Assembly (NCBI GenBank): GCA_934541105.1
Contig: CAKTDA010000005.1
Span: 62,001-126,000, forward strand
Length of the DNA stretch: 64,000 nucleotides
Reading direction: 5' to 3'
Source of the DNA: an uncultured Luteitalea sp.
GTDB lineage: Bacteria > Acidobacteriota > Vicinamibacteria > Vicinamibacterales > Vicinamibacteraceae
Below the pieces are notes generated by a model, which saw only the letters and a program-made list of their open reading frames with translations, did no database searches and was not told where the DNA came from. The first letter of the stretch is position 1; each line of letters starts with the position of its first letter. The translations under genes and the position numbers were made by a program. Below, piece after piece: positions 16,835-24,513 of the stretch.

Positions 16835-18043
16835 ATGCAACAGGTATCGCAGTGGCAGTTCGTCTCCGCGCTGGCCGTGGCAGGCGCGGCGCTCGCCGGG
16901 ACATCGACGCTGACGGGACAGACCGCGCCAGCCAATCCCCCGCTGGCGTTCGAGCGCCAGGAGATCCGGGCGAAGTACGGCGTCGGGTATGCCGTGAGCG
17001 TGGCCGACATGAACGCCGACGGCCGGCCGGATGTCGTGGCCATCAGCGGCACGCAGGTGACGTGGTACGAGAACCCCACGTGGCGCGAGCACGTCCTGCT
17101 CGAAGGCCAGACCCCGAAGGACAACGTCGCGTTCGCGACACACGACATCGACCGTGACGGCCGACTCGACGTCGCCCTCGCGGCCGCGTGGAACCCGCGC
17201 GACACGAATGGCGGCGGCACGCTGCACTGGGTCCACCAGCCGGCAGGCGGCGCGGCCGGCACGCTGCACGACATCTCGAGCGAGCCCACGCTGCACCGCA
17301 TCCGCTGGGCCGACGTGGACGGCACCGGCGATCCCGAGCTCATCGTCGCGCCGCTGCACGGGCGCGGCACCAGCCCGCCGGAGTGGAACGGGCAGGGCGC
17401 GCGCCTGCTCGCGTTCTCGGTGCCCGCGCGGCCCGCGGCCGATGCATGGCCGGTGCAGGTGATCGACGACACCCTGCACATCGTCCACAACATCACGCCC
17501 GTCCGCTTCACGCGCACCGACCGCGACGAGTTGCTCACGGCCAGCCGCGAGGGCCTGCACCTGTTCACGCGTGGCGACGATGGGCGGTGGGCGAAGCGGA
17601 AGATCGGGGAGGGTGCGCCCGGCGAGATCAAGGCCGGACGCATCGGCGGCCGTCACGTGCTCGCGACGGTCGAGCCGTGGCACGGGACGTCGTTCGTCGT
17701 GTATCGCGAGCCGGAGGGCGGAGCGGCGTCGGCAGCGACGTGGCCGCGGACGACGGTCGATGCGACGGTCACAGGTGGCCACGCCATCGCATGGGCGGAC
17801 TTCGATGGCGACGGCGACGACGAACTCGTCGGCGGCTGGCGTGACGGGACAGGCGGCGTCGTCGTCTACGACATCGACCGCGCCGGCGCCGTGCGCGGGC
17901 GGACGCCGGTCGATCTCGAGGGGATGGCCACCGAGGATCTCGCCGTTGCCGACCTCGACGGCAACGGCCGCCCCGAGATCATCGCCTCGGGGCGCCGGAC
18001 GTCGAACGTCGTCATCTACTGGAACCGTACGCCGGCCCGCTGA
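16835..18043 (+). CDS. Exported VCBS/FG-GAP repeat protein
   Basis: A 402-residue secreted beta-propeller of FG-GAP/VCBS repeats. The N-terminus (FVSALAVAGAALAGTSTLTG) is a signal peptide. Calcium-loop-like D-x-D-x-D motifs recur: DMNADGRPDVVAISG, DIDRDGRLDVALAA, DVDGTGDPELIVAP, DFDGDGDDELVGGW, DLDGNGRPEIIASG. Such proteins act in binding or as non-enzymatic scaffolds; no catalytic domain is seen. It starts 19 bases after the SGNH gene. Confidence 0.85.
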   Translation: MQQVSQWQFVSALAVAGAALAGTSTLTGQTAPANPPLAFERQEIRAKYGVGYAVSVADMNADGRPDVVAISGTQVTWYENPTWREHVLLEGQTPKDNVAFATHDIDRDGRLDVALAAAWNPRDTNGGGTLHWVHQPAGGAAGTLHDISSEPTLHRIRWADVDGTGDPELIVAPLHGRGTSPPEWNGQGARLLAFSVPARPAADAWPVQVIDDTLHIVHNITPVRFTRTDRDELLTASREGLHLFTRGDDGRWAKRKIGEGAPGEIKAGRIGGRHVLATVEPWHGTSFVVYREPEGGAASAATWPRTTVDATVTGGHAIAWADFDGDGDDELVGGWRDGTGGVVVYDIDRAGAVRGRTPVDLEGMATEDLAVADLDGNGRPEIIASGRRTSNVVIYWNRTPAR

Positions 18044-18098
18044 GGGGCGGCGCGGTTTCGTGGGCACAAAGCGGAGTGTGGGGAGGCACGGCGCCGCC

Positions 18099-18118
18099 TA
18101 GAGTGAGGCCATCTCACT
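18099..18118 (+). promoter_or_regulatory. -10 box and overlapping inverted repeat before DUF1203 gene
   Basis: TAGAGT at 18099-18104 overlaps an inverted repeat AGTGAG (18102-18107) / CTCACT (18113-18118) with a 5-base loop, 15 bases before the ATG and just upstream of GAGGAGG. It could be an operator over a start site or a 5' hairpin. Speculative. Confidence 0.35.
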
Positions 18119-18132
18119 TCGAGGAGGCTGCC

Positions 18133-18600
18133 ATGTCCTATCGCGTATCGGGAATCGACCCCACGCCCTTCCAGCATCTCTACGGCATGACCGACGAGGA
18201 GCTCTCGTCGCACGGCGTGATCCGCTGCATCGTCGATGCGAAGCCGGGCTACCCGGACCGCGTCGAACTGCGTGACCTGGAGCCGGGCGAGTCGGCGCTG
18301 CTCCTCAACTACACGCACCAGCCGGCGGCGACGCCCTATCGTGCCAGCCACGCGATCTTCGTGCGCGAGGGTGCCGAGCACGCGTCCCACCTCGTCGGCG
18401 AGCTTCCGCCGATGCTGCGGCGCGGTCCGCTCTCGCTGCGTTCGTTCGATCGCGCCCACATGATGGTCGACGGCCGGGTCGTCGATGGCGCGGATGTCGA
18501 ACGCGCGGTGCAGCAGCTGCTCGCGCGCGAGGACGTCGCCTACATCCAGGCGCACTATGCCAATCGGGGCTGCTATGCGGCGCGGATCGAGCGGGCGTGA
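18133..18600 (+). CDS. DUF1203 family protein
   Basis: A 155-residue soluble protein matching DUF1203: SYRVSGIDPTPFQHLYGMTD at the N-terminus, RCIVDAKPGYPDRVELRDLE, GESALLLNYTHQPAATPYRA, SHAIFVREGA, the V-x-L-x-x-R-S-F-D-x-x-x-x-M-V-x-G motif, and an ending YIQAHYANRGCYAARIER. Start ATG 18133 has GAGGAGG eight bases upstream. The family is uncharacterised. It sits alone between a VCBS gene and a convergent hypothetical gene. Confidence 0.85.
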   Translation: MSYRVSGIDPTPFQHLYGMTDEELSSHGVIRCIVDAKPGYPDRVELRDLEPGESALLLNYTHQPAATPYRASHAIFVREGAEHASHLVGELPPMLRRGPLSLRSFDRAHMMVDGRVVDGADVERAVQQLLAREDVAYIQAHYANRGCYAARIERA

Positions 18601-18634
18601 AGGGGATGCAGCAGGGCGAGTCGACGCCGACGAT

Positions 18635-19519
18635 TCACACCCGGAGGTCGTACGCCGGGCGGAGCAGGTGGTGGAACGTCAGCACCTGGTGGATGTCGAA
18701 CGGGTGGGTGTCGCGATCCTTCACGCGGTTGCGCAGCACCTGGAACACGTGCCCGAGGCCGTTCGCGTCGTCGATGTCGGCGTCCACGCGGTAGCGCAGC
18801 GGCGCGTCGCGTGACGCGAAGAACGTAAGCTGAAGATTGCCGAACGACTCGCCTGTCTTGAACGAGCCGGCGTGCGCGAACCCGGGGCCGGGGTCGTGCA
18901 GCCGGCCGGAGACCTCGTCGAACAGCCCGCTGACGACTGCCGTCCTGACGTGATCCCGGAAGTCGAGGGCGACGTGCGCGAAGATGCGGTCGCCGCGGGC
19001 GCGGTAGATGTCCTGCACGAAGTGCCAGGCGGTGTGTGGGCCGACCGGTGTCGTGCTCATCTTGCAGAACAGGTTGAGCAGCCCGGCCTTCTGGAGGTCC
19101 GTCATGCTGCGCCACGTCGCCTCCCCGGCGACGTTGACGGGAACGGCCGGCCCGCCGCGCGTGATGTCCATTTCGAGCGCACTGCGATCGAGCACCGTCC
19201 GCACCGGCGCGGGCAGCGTGTCGTAGCCGGGGAACGCGGCCTCGGCCCGCGCGGGATCGACAGGGCAGAAGAGGTGGACGTTCACGGGCGGGCCTTCGGC
19301 CGGCACGACCAGTTGTCCCACCGGCCGGTGCCGGACGGGGAAGACGCGAACGTGGTGGCGCACCCCCGCGGGAAGGTCGGGCACCCTGATGAGGCGGCTG
19401 GCGGGTGCATCGTGCACCGCGGCAACCGGCTCGTGACGCGCATCGACGACCGTCACGTCCACCCGGCCCGTCAGCGGTTTCCGGTCGGCGTCGAACACCC
19501 GCACGTGCAGCACGCTCAT
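18635..19519 (-). CDS. Hypothetical protein with N-terminal beta-sandwich-like domain
   Basis: A 294-residue protein of unknown function. ATG 19519 has AGGAG seven bases upstream. Residues 1-75 (SVLHVRVFDADRKPLTGRVD, VTVVDARHEPVAAVHDAP, RLIRVPDLPAGVRHHVRVFP) look like a Cna-B/carboxypeptidase-regulatory-type beta domain. The middle part is helical (STTPVGPHTAWHFVQDIYRA, FAHVALDFRDHVRTAVVSGL) and the C-terminus reads PLRYRVDADIDDANGLGHVF. No signal peptide, TM segment or protease motif is visible. It is divergent from the candidate gasdermin gene, with a perfect palindrome in the 126-base gap, so common regulation is possible. Confidence 0.72.
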   Translation of the reverse strand: MSVLHVRVFDADRKPLTGRVDVTVVDARHEPVAAVHDAPASRLIRVPDLPAGVRHHVRVFPVRHRPVGQLVVPAEGPPVNVHLFCPVDPARAEAAFPGYDTLPAPVRTVLDRSALEMDITRGGPAVPVNVAGEATWRSMTDLQKAGLLNLFCKMSTTPVGPHTAWHFVQDIYRARGDRIFAHVALDFRDHVRTAVVSGLFDEVSGRLHDPGPGFAHAGSFKTGESFGNLQLTFFASRDAPLRYRVDADIDDANGLGHVFQVLRNRVKDRDTHPFDIHQVLTFHHLLRPAYDLRV

Positions 19520-19551
19520 GAAGGACTCCTGCGAACAACAACGTGAAGGGC

Positions 19552-19565
19552 TGTACGACCGTACA
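19552..19565. promoter_or_regulatory. Palindrome in divergent gap (possible operator)
   Basis: TGTACG-AC-CGTACA, perfect 6-base arms, 33 bases from the start of the minus-strand hypothetical gene and 81 bases from the plus-strand candidate gasdermin gene. Typical size and placing of a dimeric repressor site. Inference only. Confidence 0.35.
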
Positions 19566-19645
19566 CGCACGACCCGCGCCGGCGTCACGACTGTGCGCTC
19601 GGCACGCCGCCGACGTTCAGGTGTAGTGCCGACCTGGAGGAGCCC

Positions 19646-20464
19646 ATGTCACGTCCTGATCAGTCGATCACGTTCCTGCGCGAGTTCGGATACAGCGTCT
19701 TCCGCACGCCGCGCGCGAGTGCCCAGCCGCTCGAGGTGATGCACCGCAATGGCAGGGACCTGACGCGCCTCGGCATGCTCGACCAGCTCATCGACGCCGG
19801 CGCGGTGGCCTTGCCCACCATCCATCGCGACTCGGCGCCGGGCATCGACATCGAGGGCAAGGAGACGAGCCGCATCAACGCCGCGATTGGCGTCAACATC
19901 CTCGGCGCGTTCATCGGCGCCCTCGGTGGGAGCAACCTCGGGCTCTCGGTCGGCTTCAGGAAGGCGAAGTCCGTCACGTTCACGTATACCGGCGTCATGG
20001 AGGATCGGGTGGACGTCCTGGCGCTCGAGTCCTGCATCCACGCTGGTGCCATCCGTCCGTTCGTGCCTTCAGGGACGCTCGACAAGCTGATCGACGACGA
20101 GGTCTACGTCGTCACCGCGGTGCTGAAGACCCGCAGCATTGTCGTGACCGCGCAGGGCGACGCCGGCAGCACCGTGGACCTCGACGTGCCGGTGATCAAG
20201 GGCGCCGTGGGCGGGACGGTGAAGACCGAGACCGAGGGCTCGGTCGCATCGACCATTCGCTTCGAAGGCGACACACCCGTGGCCTTCGCGCTGCAGGCCG
20301 TGCAGCTCGTGTTCGACGATCACGCCCAGCTCTCGACGACGCAGCCGCTCGAGGCGGGAGGGGCGGCCGCGCGTGCCGTCCGTCCGCGCGCAGCCGCGGC
20401 CGGGGGGCGATCGCCCGTGTACCTCGAGCCGCGCGGCGCGTTCGTCAGGGTTGGCGGCGCGTGA
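19646..20464 (+). CDS. Candidate bacterial gasdermin (bGSDM-like pore former)
   Basis: A 272-residue protein whose pattern matches my recollection of bacterial gasdermins: an FLREFGYSVFRTPRA opening, PLEVMHRNGRDLTRLGMLD, the Gly-rich stretch IGVNILGAFIGALGGSNLGL, then KAKSVTFTYTGVMEDRVDVL, EVYVVTAVLKTRSIVVTA, STVDLDVPVIKGAVGGTVK and FALQAVQLVFDD. Known bGSDMs are 250-270-residue proteins held inactive by a short C-terminal peptide and opened by a protease to form membrane pores. Here the core ends near residue 240, then comes a flexible ARAVRPRAAAAGG linker and a last peptide SPVYLEPRGAFVRVGGA, which would fit a cap. Differences: no N-terminal cysteine for palmitoylation (only one Cys, near 132) and no protease gene next door. 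SD GGAGGAG precedes ATG 19646. No database search could be run. Confidence 0.6.
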   Translation: MSRPDQSITFLREFGYSVFRTPRASAQPLEVMHRNGRDLTRLGMLDQLIDAGAVALPTIHRDSAPGIDIEGKETSRINAAIGVNILGAFIGALGGSNLGLSVGFRKAKSVTFTYTGVMEDRVDVLALESCIHAGAIRPFVPSGTLDKLIDDEVYVVTAVLKTRSIVVTAQGDAGSTVDLDVPVIKGAVGGTVKTETEGSVASTIRFEGDTPVAFALQAVQLVFDDHAQLSTTQPLEAGGAAARAVRPRAAAAGGRSPVYLEPRGAFVRVGGA

Positions 20465-21581
20465 CCGGCTGCCTGCCGGCGGCAAGCAGGTCGTAGGCCT
20501 GGAGGCGCATCGGCGCCGGGAAGTCGTGGTCGCTGTCGGGGTGCTCCACGATCAGGCGGTCGCCCCTGTCGTGCAGGGCATACACGGCACGCGCGGCCTT
20601 CGCGAGGCGATCCACGCTTGCCGCGCGGAAGTTGGCGTCGCGCGCCGGTGCGCTGAGCAGGCACGTGCGCGGCGCGATCACCGCGATCACTTCGGCAAAG
20701 TCGAAGGGGATCTGCTCCAGCCGCCCGGCGTACTCCAGCAGCCGGGGCATGTAGCGCAGCTGGCACCAGCCGCGCTCGCGCTGCCAGACCTTCGGGTCCC
20801 CGCCGTAGTAGTCGGTGAAGAGATCGAGCCCGCAGCTCGAGACGACGACGCGGATGCGATCGTCGAACGCGGCAGTGAACACCGCGTTGTGGCCGCCGAG
20901 CGAATGGCCGATGGCGCCAACGCCGCCACGCGCGACGAACGGCAGCGAGTCGAGCAGGTCGATGCCGCGCCTGTTGTCGTGGATCGCCTTCATCGTGCCG
21001 CTCGCATAACCGAGCGCCCGCACGTCGGGCTGGTACGCCGCCAGGAGCGGATAGGACGGCGCGAATGCCACGAAACCGCGCTCGGCAAGTTCGGCGGCAT
21101 AGGCGCGATTGGGACGCCCGCCGAGGCCAGCGACCACGTCGTAGCCAATCCGGTCGTCGGTGGGGTGGAGGCACAGCACGGCGTGAGCTGCCTGTCCCGG
21201 GGCCAGCGCGCGCTTGGGCACGAGCAGGTAGGCGGGCGTGTGGACGCCGGGGTCGGCCTCGTACGTGATCGCGCGCCTGACGTACGTGCCGCAGTCCACC
21301 TCGGACACCACGACGAAAGGCGGCGGGGCATCGGGCCGCGGCGGCAGCGGACCCATCACGTCCTGCATGCCGCGGAGGATCTCCGCGCGCCGCGACGTCC
21401 ATTCGCGCACGGATGTCGCGCGCCCCACCGAGCCATCGGCGTCCCGGTACTGCAACAGGTCGAGCCGGTCGAGGCGGGGCGGTGGCATGCGCTGCCCGCG
21501 AGACGGCGTCGCCGACGTGAGCATCGCGATGGCGCCGCCGACTCGAGCAAGGAACGAACGGCGCGTGCGGCGCGTGTGCAT
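20445..21581 (-). CDS. Exported alpha/beta hydrolase (acetyl-esterase/dienelactone-hydrolase-like), Tat signal
   Basis: A 378-residue hydrolase. The N-terminus has a twin-arginine type leader (RRTRRSFLARVGGAIAMLTS), which sets the start at ATG 21581 within a longer frame. The alpha/beta fold is indicated by TPAYLLVPKRALAPGQ, AVLCLHPTDDRIGYD, GFVAFAPSYPLL, the nucleophile elbow GAIGHSLGGHNAVF, and a late DSDHDF region for the catalytic His. Close to cephalosporin-C-deacetylase/AXE1-like esterases; the substrate is unknown. Its last 20 bases overlap tail-to-tail with the candidate gasdermin gene. Confidence 0.85.
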   Translation of the reverse strand: MHTRRTRRSFLARVGGAIAMLTSATPSRGQRMPPPRLDRLDLLQYRDADGSVGRATSVREWTSRRAEILRGMQDVMGPLPPRPDAPPPFVVVSEVDCGTYVRRAITYEADPGVHTPAYLLVPKRALAPGQAAHAVLCLHPTDDRIGYDVVAGLGGRPNRAYAAELAERGFVAFAPSYPLLAAYQPDVRALGYASGTMKAIHDNRRGIDLLDSLPFVARGGVGAIGHSLGGHNAVFTAAFDDRIRVVVSSCGLDLFTDYYGGDPKVWQRERGWCQLRYMPRLLEYAGRLEQIPFDFAEVIAVIAPRTCLLSAPARDANFRAASVDRLAKAARAVYALHDRGDRLIVEHPDSDHDFPAPMRLQAYDLLAAGRQPVTRRQP

Positions 21582-21654
21582 GAGGGCAGTGGACCCGATG
21601 CGACCCGCCCGGTCAAGCCCCGGGGCAGGGCGCGCGCCCGCGGTGTCGCCCATG

Positions 21655-21660
21655 TACGAT
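21655..21660 (+). promoter_or_regulatory. -10 box TACGAT, probable leaderless start of pssA
   Basis: TACGAT, six bases, then ATG 21667; same geometry as at 9162. No SD. Confidence 0.5.
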
Positions 21661-21666
21661 GCGGGC

Positions 21667-22299
21667 ATGCCCGCCGACCCGCGCAGCCACCTGTCCATGC
21701 TCCGGTCGTACACGCCTGCCGACGCGCTGACGATTGCCAATGCAGCCTGCGGCACGGTGGCCATCTTCCTGTGCCTCGAGTACCTGCTCGATCGACAGGT
21801 CCGCTACGTGTGGATGGCGTTTGCGCTGCTGCCGCTCGCGCTTGCCTGCGACGTGCTCGACGGCCTCGTCGCGCGGCTCGACAGGCGGCGGCAGTCGCAC
21901 CTCGGTGCGGACCTCGATTCGCTCGCCGACGTGATCTCGTTCGGTGTCGCGCCGGCCGTGCTCGGTTACACCCTGGGCCTGCGCGGCGGATGGGACATGC
22001 TCGTGCTCACGTACTTCGTCGTCTGCGGCGTCAGCCGCCTCGCGCGCTTCAACGCCACGACCGCGACGCTCACCGACGCGAGCACGGGCAAGGTCGCCTA
22101 CTTCGAGGGCACGCCCATCCCGACGAGCATCCTGCTGGTGGCGCTGCTGGCCCTGGCGACGTGGCTCGGCCACGTCCACGACGACATCTGGCTCGGTTCC
22201 CTGCGCCTCGGGCCCGCGACGTTGCACCCGCTCGTCCTGATCTTCGCGGTGAGCGGCAGCGCGATGATCAGCGCAACCCTGCGAATCCCGAAGCCGTAG
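21667..22299 (+). CDS. pssA: CDP-alcohol phosphatidyltransferase, probable phosphatidylserine synthase
   Basis: A 210-residue integral membrane enzyme that transfers a CDP-activated phosphatidyl group to an alcohol, in PssA to L-serine. The CDP-alcohol phosphotransferase signature D-x2-D-G-x2-A-R-x8-G-x3-D-x3-D is complete in DVLDGLVARLDRRRQSHLGA followed by DLDSLAD. The TPADALTIANAACGTVAIFL opening and the later FEGTPIPTS motif favour PssA over PgsA. Five to six membrane helices are apparent. Start ATG 21667 follows the -10 box directly. Longer in-frame starts lie upstream but cover the divergent promoter region. Confidence 0.85.
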   Translation: MPADPRSHLSMLRSYTPADALTIANAACGTVAIFLCLEYLLDRQVRYVWMAFALLPLALACDVLDGLVARLDRRRQSHLGADLDSLADVISFGVAPAVLGYTLGLRGGWDMLVLTYFVVCGVSRLARFNATTATLTDASTGKVAYFEGTPIPTSILLVALLALATWLGHVHDDIWLGSLRLGPATLHPLVLIFAVSGSAMISATLRIPKP

Positions 22300-22317
22300 C
22301 GGGAGGCTCGCCGTCGC

Positions 22318-24459
22318 CTACTTCGGCAGCGCGAACGCGACGATCCGGCTGCCCGACGGTCGGCCCGACTTGCCGCCGCCGGCGGAGATGACGACGTATT
22401 GCCGGCCATCGGCCATGTACGTGCTCGGGGTGGCCGCACCGCTGAAGGGGAGCGACGCCTTCCACAACAGCGCGCCCGTCCGGCGATCGAAGGCGCGAAA
22501 CGTCTCGTCGGCCGTTGCCCCGATGAAGATGAGACCGCCCGCCGTGACGACCGGGCCACCGTAGTTCTCGGTGCCCGTCGGCGGGATTCCGCGCGCGGTC
22601 AGTTCCGGGTACTCGCCGAGCGTGACCTTCCACCGCAACTCGCCCGTGTTCATGTCCACGGCGTTCAGCGTGCCCCATGGCGGAGCGATCGCCGGGTAGC
22701 CCTCGCGATCGAACCACCGCCGGAACCCCGCAAACACATAAGGCGGTTCTTCCGCGTCGGCCTCGTCGTCCTGCCGCGCGCCGGCAGGTCGGGACGCCGG
22801 CGGCGGTTCGTCGCCGAACAGGAACTCCACGATGGCCCGCCGCTGGCGCTCGGGCAGGTCCTCGAACGGGGGCATGCGCCCGCCGCCCTCGTCGATCACC
22901 TTGGCGACGTGCCCGGGCGTACGGGAGCCCTTCAGCGCGTCGAGCGGCGGCATGCCGCCCTGCGGGTCGCCGCGCCTGTCGGCGCCGTGGCAGGCGGCGC
23001 AGTGCGTCAGGTACTGACGCTCGCCGAGCGACAGGCGTGAGCCGTCGCTCCGCCGCGTCGGGATCAGCTGGTAGAGCCACGGGATCTCGTTCACGTTCGC
23101 GTAGAGGATCCCGTCCGGATCGACGGCCGCGCCGCCCCATTCGAATCCGCCATCGAAGCCCGGGAAGAGGATCGTCTCCTCGGTGCTCGGCGGCGGCATC
23201 GCGCCGAGGTTGCCGGACCGCGCGAGCCGCTCGGATGTCAGCAGCTGCGCCATCGGCGAGATCGTCGACACGTCGGCCTCGGTGTAGCGCTGCCGCATCA
23301 GCGGTGCCGGTTTCTCGGGATACGGCTGCGTGGGCCACACCTTCACGCCCGGCAGGCGCGACGGCGTCGTCGGCCGTTCGTGGATCGGCCAGAGCGGCGC
23401 ACCGGTGACGCGATCGAAGGCAAACAGCAGGCCGTGCTTGGTCCCCTGCGCCACGGCGTCGATGCGCCGGCCCTCGTGCGTCACCGTGAGCAGTGTCGGC
23501 GGCGCGGGCAGGTCGAGATCCCACAGATCGTGATGGACGATCTGGTAGTGCCAGATGCGGCGGCCGGTACTGGCGTCGAGCGCGATGATGGAATTGGCAA
23601 ACAGGTTCTTGCCGTAGCGGTCACCGCCCCAGAAGTCCGGACCCGCGGTCTCGGTCGAGACGTAGACGATGCCGCGGGCTTCGTCCACCGAGTGCCCGGA
23701 CCAGTCGGACGCGCCGCCAGCGGTCTTCCACGCATCGGGGGGCCATGTCTCGTAGCCGTCCTCGCCGGGGCGCGGGATGGTGCGGAACGTCCAGCGCAAC
23801 TGGCCGGTGCGCACGTCGAATGCGCGAATCGCACCCGAGACGTGCTCCGGAATCAGCCCGCCGACGATGAGCAGGTCCTTGTAGACGACGCCCGGCGTGT
23901 TGAGGCGCACCGACGGCAGTCCCGACGTGCCGAGCCCGCGTCCGAGGTGGATCGACCCGTTGTCGCCGAACGTGCGCACGGGCTTCCCTGTTGCCGCGTC
24001 GATCGCGTAGAGCCACGTGTTGGCCGACGTGAAGATCCGCCGGTCCGGGCCGTCGGCCCAGTACGCCAGCCCACGCTGGCGGTTGCCCACCGGCTCGTCG
24101 CGCTCGCTCCGGGGATCGAAGCGCCACAACTCCCGGCCCGTCGCCGCATCGAGCGCGATCAGGTGCCGCGCCGGTGAGGCCGTGTACAACACGCCGTCCA
24201 CGATGAGGTTGTTCGTCTGGAACTCACGGCCGCCGGCCGCGCCGGCCGGCGTGGGGTCGTTCGTGTCGTAGGTCCACGCCACCTCGAGTCGCGCGACGTT
24301 CTGCGTGGTGATCTCGTCGAGCGTCGAGTAGTGGGTGGTGCCCTTGTCGCCGAGGTACGACGCCCAGTCGCGCCCGGCACCCATTGTCGTCGTCGGCGCA
24401 GGGGCACACGCGGCGTGCGCCACGGCCAGCAGGAGCGGGACGATGCGGAAGGGGTTCAC
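22318..24459 (-). CDS. PQQ-dependent dehydrogenase with inserted cytochrome c domain
   Basis: A 713-residue periplasmic quinoprotein of the membrane-type glucose dehydrogenase/alcohol dehydrogenase beta-propeller family. Signal or lipoprotein-like N-terminus (VPLLLAVAHAACAP). PQQ propeller blades: ALDAATGRELWRFDP, SANTWLYAIDAATGKPVRTF, AFDVRTGQLRWTF, ALDASTGRRIWHYQIVHHDL with the conserved WDLDLPAPP. A single haem-c domain (HCAACHG) is inserted around residues 485-560, before the last propeller strands (LNAVDMNTGELRWKV, YGGPVVTAGGLIFIGATADE). It would pass electrons from PQQ to haem inside one chain. GTG 24459 is used, eight bases after a TATAGT -10 box. Confidence 0.9.
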   Translation of the reverse strand: MNPFRIVPLLLAVAHAACAPAPTTTMGAGRDWASYLGDKGTTHYSTLDEITTQNVARLEVAWTYDTNDPTPAGAAGGREFQTNNLIVDGVLYTASPARHLIALDAATGRELWRFDPRSERDEPVGNRQRGLAYWADGPDRRIFTSANTWLYAIDAATGKPVRTFGDNGSIHLGRGLGTSGLPSVRLNTPGVVYKDLLIVGGLIPEHVSGAIRAFDVRTGQLRWTFRTIPRPGEDGYETWPPDAWKTAGGASDWSGHSVDEARGIVYVSTETAGPDFWGGDRYGKNLFANSIIALDASTGRRIWHYQIVHHDLWDLDLPAPPTLLTVTHEGRRIDAVAQGTKHGLLFAFDRVTGAPLWPIHERPTTPSRLPGVKVWPTQPYPEKPAPLMRQRYTEADVSTISPMAQLLTSERLARSGNLGAMPPPSTEETILFPGFDGGFEWGGAAVDPDGILYANVNEIPWLYQLIPTRRSDGSRLSLGERQYLTHCAACHGADRRGDPQGGMPPLDALKGSRTPGHVAKVIDEGGGRMPPFEDLPERQRRAIVEFLFGDEPPPASRPAGARQDDEADAEEPPYVFAGFRRWFDREGYPAIAPPWGTLNAVDMNTGELRWKVTLGEYPELTARGIPPTGTENYGGPVVTAGGLIFIGATADETFRAFDRRTGALLWKASLPFSGAATPSTYMADGRQYVVISAGGGKSGRPSGSRIVAFALPK

Positions 24460-24467
24460 CGGGCGTC

Positions 24468-24473
24468 ACTATA
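24468..24473 (-). promoter_or_regulatory. -10 box TATAGT, probable leaderless start of PQQ dehydrogenase
   Basis: On the minus strand TATAGT, eight bases, then GTG 24459. It lies back-to-back with the uppP -10 box at 24500-24505. Confidence 0.5.
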
Positions 24474-24499
24474 GCGGACCTTCCCGTGAGTCCGTCCCG

Positions 24500-24505
24500 T
24501 ACCAT
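24500..24505 (+). promoter_or_regulatory. -10 box TACCAT, probable leaderless start of uppP
   Basis: TACCAT, eight bases, then GTG 24514. No SD. Confidence 0.45.
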
Positions 24506-24513
24506 AGCGATGC

